Below, in pieces: positions 58,516 through 64,000 of a DNA stretch of 64,000 bases. The notes beneath the pieces were generated by a model. It was not told the origin of the DNA. It did not search any database and worked only from the letters and a program-made list of their open reading frames with translations. The translations under genes were made by a program, and so were the position numbers. The number at the start of each line of letters is the position of its first letter. Positions within the stretch are counted from its first letter, which is position 1. Source of the DNA: Neonectria sp. B-13 (Eukaryota; Ascomycota; Sordariomycetes; Hypocreales; Nectriaceae); NCBI GenBank assembly GCA_002682825.1, contig NOKP01000022.1, forward strand, positions 186,001 to 250,000. The letters run 5' to 3'.

Positions 58516-59601
58516 ATGGACTCCTTCAAGAAAATCGACAACATGAACCTCGCCCGGGCCATCCGCAAAACCATGAAGCATGGAGCGGAGACGTCTGTCA
58601 TCATTTCCATGGATGATGCGTATGACTACAACATCCTTGGCGACGAAGTTGACCCCGACGACCTCTACGAAGAACTCAAGTCGTCCCTTGAAGAGTTCGC
58701 ACAGTCTTTGAAGAGTTCGTCCATCGATGAGAGGGCCTTAGAGAACAAAATAAGCGACACGTTGGCACGCATGGTCTTCGGTTCCAACATGATTGAGGGT
58801 GCAGGAGGCGGATTGGATACCACCCTAAAGCTATGCCGAGCCGTCTTCCAGGGAGAGGGAGAGAAGATCCCGGAGATCCAGGAAGGAGACACAGACTATG
58901 AGACCTTACAACGCGACTTGGCACAGAAAGGTATGCCACACGACACCGACGCTGTTCTCCGAAGCCATCACGAGATCGTCCAGCATGCCAAAGCCACAAG
59001 CTACATCATAGATGAGATCTGCATCAACGGCGAAGATATTTCAGAGGAGGCAATCCTACAGACACATCGCATCTTGACCCACAAAGTCGACACCGAACAA
59101 GGCATGTGCTGGGCAGAATATAGCGGCGTCTACCGACAATGCGATGTGAGTGCTGGTCTTCACCAGTACATGGATCCCCGCCTAGTTCCTGGTGCAATGC
59201 GGACAATGATTCGATCTCTCAACAGGGATATTCAGGATGCTATCGACTCTGGAGAGATCGATCCTATTGTCCTCGCAGCGAAATACAGCCACACTTTCGT
59301 GAACATCCACCCCTTCGTCGACGGAAATGGACGTGTCTGTCGCCTTATTTTGAACGCCATTTTGCTCAAGTACAGTGGCATTGTCGTTTGCATTGGCGAG
59401 GAGGAATCCGATAGGGAGAAGTATATGGAGGTCGCGGTGGGTGCATCAATGGCGGAGGCATCAGCTCGCGAGGAGGACATGGACGGTCTGAACGAACACC
59501 ACAAGCCGAAGCATTACAAGGGCCTTGCATCTTTCATACTCCAGCATGCGTGCGACAGTATGCGGGAGCTTACTGATTTACTCAAGAAGGACCAAGCTTA
59601 A
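58516..59601 (+). CDS. Fic-domain protein (predicted AMP-transferase/AMPylator), 361 aa
   Basis: Intronless 361-codon frame starting CC-ATG-G. The catalytic Fic motif HPFVDGNGR is complete at 265-273, with the invariant His and the phosphate-binding DGNGR. Upstream, SNMIEG at 90-95 matches the S/T-x-x-x-E-G/N inhibitory helix, placing it in class II (self-inhibited by a Glu that blocks ATP). EYSGVYRQ at about 201-208 corresponds to the flap region that positions the target. Fic proteins generally transfer AMP from ATP to hydroxyl side chains. The N-terminal 60 residues are family-unrelated and partly acidic. No signal peptide or membrane helix, so a cytosolic or nuclear location is likely. 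It is flanked by two BTB genes. Origin by horizontal transfer is possible, as Fic genes are scattered in fungi, but unproven here. Confidence 0.9.
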   Translation: MDSFKKIDNMNLARAIRKTMKHGAETSVIISMDDAYDYNILGDEVDPDDLYEELKSSLEEFAQSLKSSSIDERALENKISDTLARMVFGSNMIEGAGGGLDTTLKLCRAVFQGEGEKIPEIQEGDTDYETLQRDLAQKGMPHDTDAVLRSHHEIVQHAKATSYIIDEICINGEDISEEAILQTHRILTHKVDTEQGMCWAEYSGVYRQCDVSAGLHQYMDPRLVPGAMRTMIRSLNRDIQDAIDSGEIDPIVLAAKYSHTFVNIHPFVDGNGRVCRLILNAILLKYSGIVVCIGEEESDREKYMEVAVGASMAEASAREEDMDGLNEHHKPKHYKGLASFILQHACDSMRELTDLLKKDQA

Positions 59602-60065
59602 AGTCGGAGGTTGGGATATTGATTCAGTTTTATTTCACAAGAAGAATGAAAAGAAAGAAGGTTGTGGATGTTATTCACTTTGCACTAATTTATGTTACCA
59701 CGATGATATAGCTTTTTGCAGACGATTGGTTCCATACTGATATACCCCATGTTTCTTATTCATCGACACTGTTTATCTACCCTTTGAGTTCACTTCAATG
59801 CTTCATTCTGAGCCATGAATGAGGAGCCTCCTTCATGAGTCAGGTTTACGGTGAGAGCCACGATGATCTCAGAACTGTGATAGTTAGCTCCCGACCCCAA
59901 ATAGAGCCTACCACTAGCCGTGGAGAGATGCCATCTACTAAGTGTCAACCCAGGGGAGTTCCAAAATGAATCTCTCTAGCCTGCGTCATCCCACTCTTGC
60001 AGCATCTCCTCTTCGGTGTCCAGGGCGTACCCAGCAGGGATGAGAGAGGCTGCGGTTCTTCGGCA
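59602..60065. other. Intergenic, tail-to-tail
   Basis: Convergent gap between the Fic and second BTB genes, holding their 3' UTRs. Nothing else seen. Confidence 0.5.
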
Positions 60066-60880
60066 TTAGTGGTACCTGCGACCGCACCCACTTCCGCGAG
60101 CAAGAAAAGATTCTTTGGCGGTCTTGAAGCAGTATAGACAGAGGCCTTTGTCTTCGTTTCTTAGGCGTTTAAATTCGCGGATCTCATTAATGGCCACTGT
60201 TGTAATGTCAGACTCTGTTCGGCGAGCGGTGTGGTCATGGTGGATATACTCACAAGCCAGCCGGAAACCCAGAGCGACATCTGGCATTTCATCTACCAAC
60301 TTGGGGCGCAAAGCATTGTCAAATCCGGCCAGTCCCTTGCTGATTCTGTGAAACGACTCTGGAAGTTGAAACCAATACGCTGCAATCAGGAGCTGCCAGC
60401 GTTCTTCCGGACCGCTGGTCAGAGGACCACGAAGCCAGTAAGTACCCGCGTAGACCAGCCGAGAGGTCATGGAGTACTTATCCGCTAATATGGCAATCTT
60501 CTGAATCTCTCTTGGCTTCAAATCGGCTATGCTAGGGTCTGCTCCGTAGACGACTTTGAGAATTTGTTTCATGGCTGGGATATCATCTTTGTGGAGCCCC
60601 TTCGCCATGTTGAGTTCTACATCAAAGCCATCCCCATGCTTGACGTTCAAGTATGGAGAGATATGATCAAGGAAGTGCCCAGATATGTGGAATTTTGGCG
60701 GCTGCGCGTCGCTCCAAGTAAGGACATCCGTGGGAGGGTTTGGCGAAGCCTTCGGTGATGATTCTTCGGTCTCTAGTCTTGTTGTTAGCAATTCGATCTC
60801 AGTCAAAATTTAAAAAAGAGACGTGCCATACCTAAGCCAACGAGCTTGACGCGTTTAGCTTCATGCTTGGGCGATGCCAT
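60066..60880 (-). CDS. BTB-like protein, shortened N-terminus, 251 aa
   Basis: Two exons (60880-60832, 60772-60066) across a 59-base intron (GTATGG, GCTAACAA, ACTAG). It opens MASPKHEAKRVKLVGLE. The segment FHISGHFLDHISPYL through MKQILKVVYGADP and IAILADKYSMTSRLV corresponds to the second half of a BTB fold (compare the neighbouring BTB gene), but the usual D-x-x-x-x-V/F-x-V-G opening strands are replaced by WSDAQPPKFHI. The C-terminus GLCLYCFKTAKE ending with a Cys/Arg motif parallels the Cys tail of the first BTB gene (GLCLSCFRQ). The two are therefore probable diverged paralogues. It shares a 494-base divergent promoter region with the TRAPPC12-like gene. Function unknown. Confidence 0.72.
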
Positions 60881-61374
60881 CCTACTTGCTCAGTGGTCCA
60901 GGGCAGGACTGGAATGAAGTGGTGTGACGTTCAGAAATTTGAGGATGACGGCTGAGAGAAACTGCGTCGAAGGGAAGAAGAAAACATGCTGCTACTGGCA
61001 GCTGTCGGACCTGCCGCTCAGCTGTTCACGGCTGTCATGACGGCAAATGTCAAGCACCTTCCTTGGCAGATTGTTGGGACCCAACTAAGGCAAGCAAACT
61101 GGCAATGAGGGAGAGTTCCATTCAGCCATGCAGCAGAGGCCAGATGGGGCTAAAAATCGCTTACCAGGGGCATGGGAAATGGTGGCGAAACAAATGTCCA
61201 ATATATTCCATTTACATTAATTCCATGGTGTTGTGGACTTGGTTTGCGAGACTCAGGCGTCGTTGTGAGACCGAGAGAAGTTTGCCGACAATTATCCGCC
61301 AGGTGCAACACCACGCCAGCTCACCAGCTCAAGTACGACAACGACAGCATCAACCGACCACAAAAACAGGAATC
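60881..61374. promoter_or_regulatory. Divergent promoter region of BTB-like and TRAPPC12-like genes
   Basis: 494 bases between two start codons; no coding region or recognised element. Location as promoter inferred from gene orientation. Confidence 0.45.
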
Positions 61375-62944
61375 ATGAGTGACCCGCTGAGGTCGCCGAG
61401 TCAAGGGCATTCCAGAAACAAGTCGGCCACAAAGGGTATGTCCAAAGCCCCACTGGGAACACGGTGTTGCTGTCGAGCAGGCCAGCTCAGCTTGCCCCTC
61501 TGCAACGTCATCTCAAGCCGCCTACCAAATGCCATCAGAGACATGGCTATCACCAAACTCCGACATGGCACTCAGGTCGACTGACACTCCCGTAGCTAGA
61601 CCAAGGTCCTCTACTAAAGGACCTCTCGATGTCGTCGAGTGCGTACGCCCTCGCCCCTGTCTACTCCCTCGCCTCACCTCCAACTGACCCATCCCAGTGA
61701 CCCACTAACATCTCATCAAACCGCCGCGCAATCCGCTCAGCCAACACCACCACCTCGATCCAGGATCTCATCCCCTCATATCCGCTCATCTGCAGATTCG
61801 CCCGTCTCCCAGCTCGGTGAGGCCCGTGCCAAGGACTTCTCATTTCTGCTCCGGCCAGAGATCTACCATCCTCTCACTCCCCTGAATGTCCCTGTGGCGT
61901 TCCGCAATTCATCAAAGCAACCAAGTCCCGAGGCGCCCCTGGAGGAGTTGTTGGCTCATGGCCATTTCCGAGCTGCTGCCATAGCTGCGGTCCAGGAATT
62001 GACGGGCTCAGGCGCGAGCGGGAGTATCGACCCGACGGATTCGAACAGAATCTTTGGGCTGTTGTATACCCGCTTAGCATGCCTGACGTTGATTGACTCT
62101 ACGCCCCTGGCTGCTCAAGAGGTCAAGGCCCTCGAAGATCTCAACGACATTCGAACGTATGTTGATGACACGACCGGCGAGCACCTGGTTCCATGGGAAC
62201 TCCGGGTCCTCAATGTCCGTCTCCAAGCCCTCGGTTTTGGCGACCGACGGCGAGCTGTCATGAGCTACCACGACCTCGCGCGAGAGGCCCGAGACAACAT
62301 CGCCAAGGCCTCAGCGCAGCACGACAACTCGGCAAGAGAACTCTGGAAGGCCCGCCTCCACGACCTCGGTATCCAAGTCGCCGGCGCCCTCATCGAGATG
62401 GACGACCTCACCGGTGCAGCGCACCACCTTAGCACCCTGCGGGACCGGGGCGATGGGAAGATGGCGTTGACCAAGGCCCTCCTGTGGCTACACCTGGGCA
62501 ATGCAGAGAGCGCCAGGGAGTGTGCTCAACAGGGCACCAGCAATAACCAGGATGCGGACAAGATCATCTTGGCGCTGTGCGATATGGCAGACGCGAACTA
62601 CGACTCTGCGCTGGAGCAGTGGAAGGATCTGAAAGAGACGACGGATGACGAGATGGTGGGCGTCAACATGGGCGTGTGTCTGCTCTACTTGGGAAGGATA
62701 CAGGAGGTATGTACTAGTTCCTGTTCACCTGAGCAAAGGCTAATAAATCTAGGGACGCGAAATCCTTGAAGAACTGGTAAACTCAGGCCTGTCGTCTCAC
62801 ACGCTCCTGTTCAACTTGTCGACCATATACGAGTTGTGTACGGAGAAGAACCGCAATTTGAAGATCAGGTTGACGGAACGCGCTGCTGCGATGGAGACTT
62901 CGGCGGCTGGATGGGAGAAGACGAACGGGGACTTTAAGCTCTAG
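61375..62944 (+). CDS. TRAPPC12-like TPR protein
   Basis: Four exons (61375-61435, 61596-61642, 61741-62706, 62753-62944) give 421 residues. The N-terminal 60 residues are Ser/Pro-rich with RPRSSTKGPLD and RSRISSPH. From about 80 on the protein is helical, with paired-helix TPR-like repeats (LEELLAHGHFRAAAIAAVQ, ALIEMDDLTGAAHHLSTL, ALLWLHLGNAESAREC, MGVCLLYLGRIQEG). The end ILEELVNSGLSSHTLLFNL-STIYELCTEKN is the strongly conserved signature of TRAPPC12, a subunit of the TRAPP complex that acts in ER-Golgi membrane traffic. Introns 1 (160 bases) and 2 (98 bases) are inferred from phase and from avoiding stops, so residues 20-36 are the least certain; intron 3 is only 46 bases. Confidence 0.8.
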
Positions 62945-63386
62945 ATTTACGAGTGACGCACTAATGTCTGTTTTTGCCATGCCTTCTTGCTGTGGTCGTT
63001 GATGTGTTTCCGGCGTAGTAGTGAAGAGACTGGAACTCAGACTGTCTTCCACTCGTCCTCTTTGGGGGCATTGGAAATCGGCTCGCGGCCCAATTCAACA
63101 CAAGGATTCGGGTTTAGTCATTTCTCCTGCCTGAGGAAATATTCTGTCGGGCCGGATGTGTCTCTCCAACTCCCGTCACGGCCGGTGCTGGCTCAATTCC
63201 CCCGCTGGGTCTACCCCACACGGCCCGACGCGGTAAACCCGAAGCCGCGGGGAACCTCGGCAGGCGGATGACCTCGTCTCCAACGCAGAGCTCATATATC
63301 TCGGTCTTTATTTACGTCGAACGGAGTATCTTGTTGGCTTCAGAAAACCGCATCTCTTAGACGTTCTCAAATATTTACAGCCCATC
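62945..63386. other. Intergenic, about 440 bp
   Basis: 3' UTR of the TRAPPC12-like gene and promoter of the SDR gene; nothing else seen. Confidence 0.5.
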
Positions 63387-64000
63387 ATGTCGTCAGATCG
63401 TGTTAGCCAAATCACTGGCCATCTCAACTTCCCCAAGGGTTTGTTGGCTGGCCAGGTCGCCATCATCACCGGCAGCGGGCAGGGTATTGGCGCCGAGGCT
63501 GCGCGGCTGTTTGCAAATGAAGGCGCCAAGGTTGTCATTGCAGACATTGATGATAGTATGTGATGACTTCCCGTGTGAATGGCACTCCGACTTACACAAC
63601 CAACAGAAAAGTCCGCCGACGTGGCTAAGAGCATCAACCACAACGGCGGCCAGGCCATTGCCGTGGCCGGCGATGTCACCGACGCCGAGTACATAAAGAC
63701 GCTGGTCAAGAAAGCGGCCGACTTCGGCGACGGCAAGATCAACATCATCGTCAACAACGCGGGCTACACGTGGGACGGCGTCATCCACAAGATGACGGAC
63801 AAGCAGTGGGATACCATCATCGCGCTGCACTGCACGGCGCCCTTTGCCCTCATCCGCGCGGCCGCGCCGTACTTCCGCGTCAAGGACGGCGCCCCGCGGT
63901 GCATCGTCAACATCTCGTCGACGTCGGGCGTCCACGGCAACGCTGGCCAGCTCAACTACGCGCTGGCCAAGGCCGGCGTGACAGGCTTCACCAAGACCAT
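63387..64000 (+). CDS. Short-chain dehydrogenase/reductase (3-oxoacyl-ACP reductase-like), N-terminal part
   Basis: Two exons visible (63387-63555, 63607 to the window edge) across a 51-base intron; 187 residues are present and the frame continues past 64000. Classical SDR features are seen: TGSGQGIG at 28-35 for NAD(P) binding, the acidic VIADID end of strand beta2 (Asp suggests NAD preference), NNAG at about 118, the catalytic Ser in ISSTSG, and YALAK with the catalytic Tyr and Lys near 177-181. The order and the opening QITGHLNFPKGLLAGQVAIITG resemble FabG-like oxidoreductases common in filamentous fungi. The substrate-binding C-terminal part is outside the window, so the substrate is unknown. 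Confidence 0.9.

Overview
This window is nuclear DNA of a filamentous ascomycete (Pezizomycotina, most likely Sordariomycetes). Nearly every coding region has short introns of about 45-90 bases with GT..AG ends and a CTAAC/CTGAC branch point. The gene set is typically fungal (Prp4 kinase, Ran1/Ksp1-type kinase, TMA7, Trk K+ transporter, TFIIIC subunit, TRAPPC12-like protein), and intergenic DNA is mixed-composition with pyrimidine-rich leaders. No transposon, CRISPR array, rRNA gene or bacterial-type operon was seen. I assembled all gene models by hand from reading frames and splice signals; exon phases were checked arithmetically and close.

Layout. 1-1.7 kb: tail of an MFS sugar-type transporter, a tRNA-Phe gene on the minus strand, and a hypothetical ORF. 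1.7-4 kb: AAA+ ATPase (-). 5.3-7.6 kb: AT-hook chromatin protein (-), divergent from a ten-exon Trk-type potassium transporter (+, 8.8-11.5 kb). 11.9-14 kb: ZIFL-like MFS exporter (-). 14-20.8 kb: no convincing gene. 20.9-21.8 kb: P-loop sulfotransferase-like protein (+). 21.8-25.8 kb: mostly empty, with weak exon-like pieces on the minus strand. 25.8-30.7 kb: a divergent pair, a zinc-finger protein (-) and a DUF7580/HeLo-like protein (+), typical of fungal accessory loci. 30.7-35.7 kb: empty. 35.7-37.3 kb: Ran1/Ksp1-like kinase (-), followed by about 10 kb without genes but with short tandem repeats. 47.3-64 kb is gene-dense: PRP4 kinase (-), TMA7 (+), AdipoR/Izh-type receptor (+), TFIIIC WD subunit (-), BTB protein (-), Fic protein (+), second BTB protein (-), TRAPPC12-like protein (+) and a truncated SDR oxidoreductase (+).

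The most unusual element is the tRNA-Phe(GAA) gene at 261-387 (-). Its D-loop is interrupted by 54 bases that carry all three signals of a spliceosomal intron (GTAAGT, CTAAC, CATAG). Removing them precisely leaves a 73-nt tRNA with complete D, anticodon and T arms. I know of nuclear tRNA introns in fungi only at the anticodon-loop position 37/38, so this needs RNA-level testing. Other notable points are a predicted GC-AG intron in TMA7, a 640-base intron in the gene for the splicing kinase PRP4 whose retention would keep the frame open for about 127 codons, and a BTB-Fic-BTB neighbourhood.
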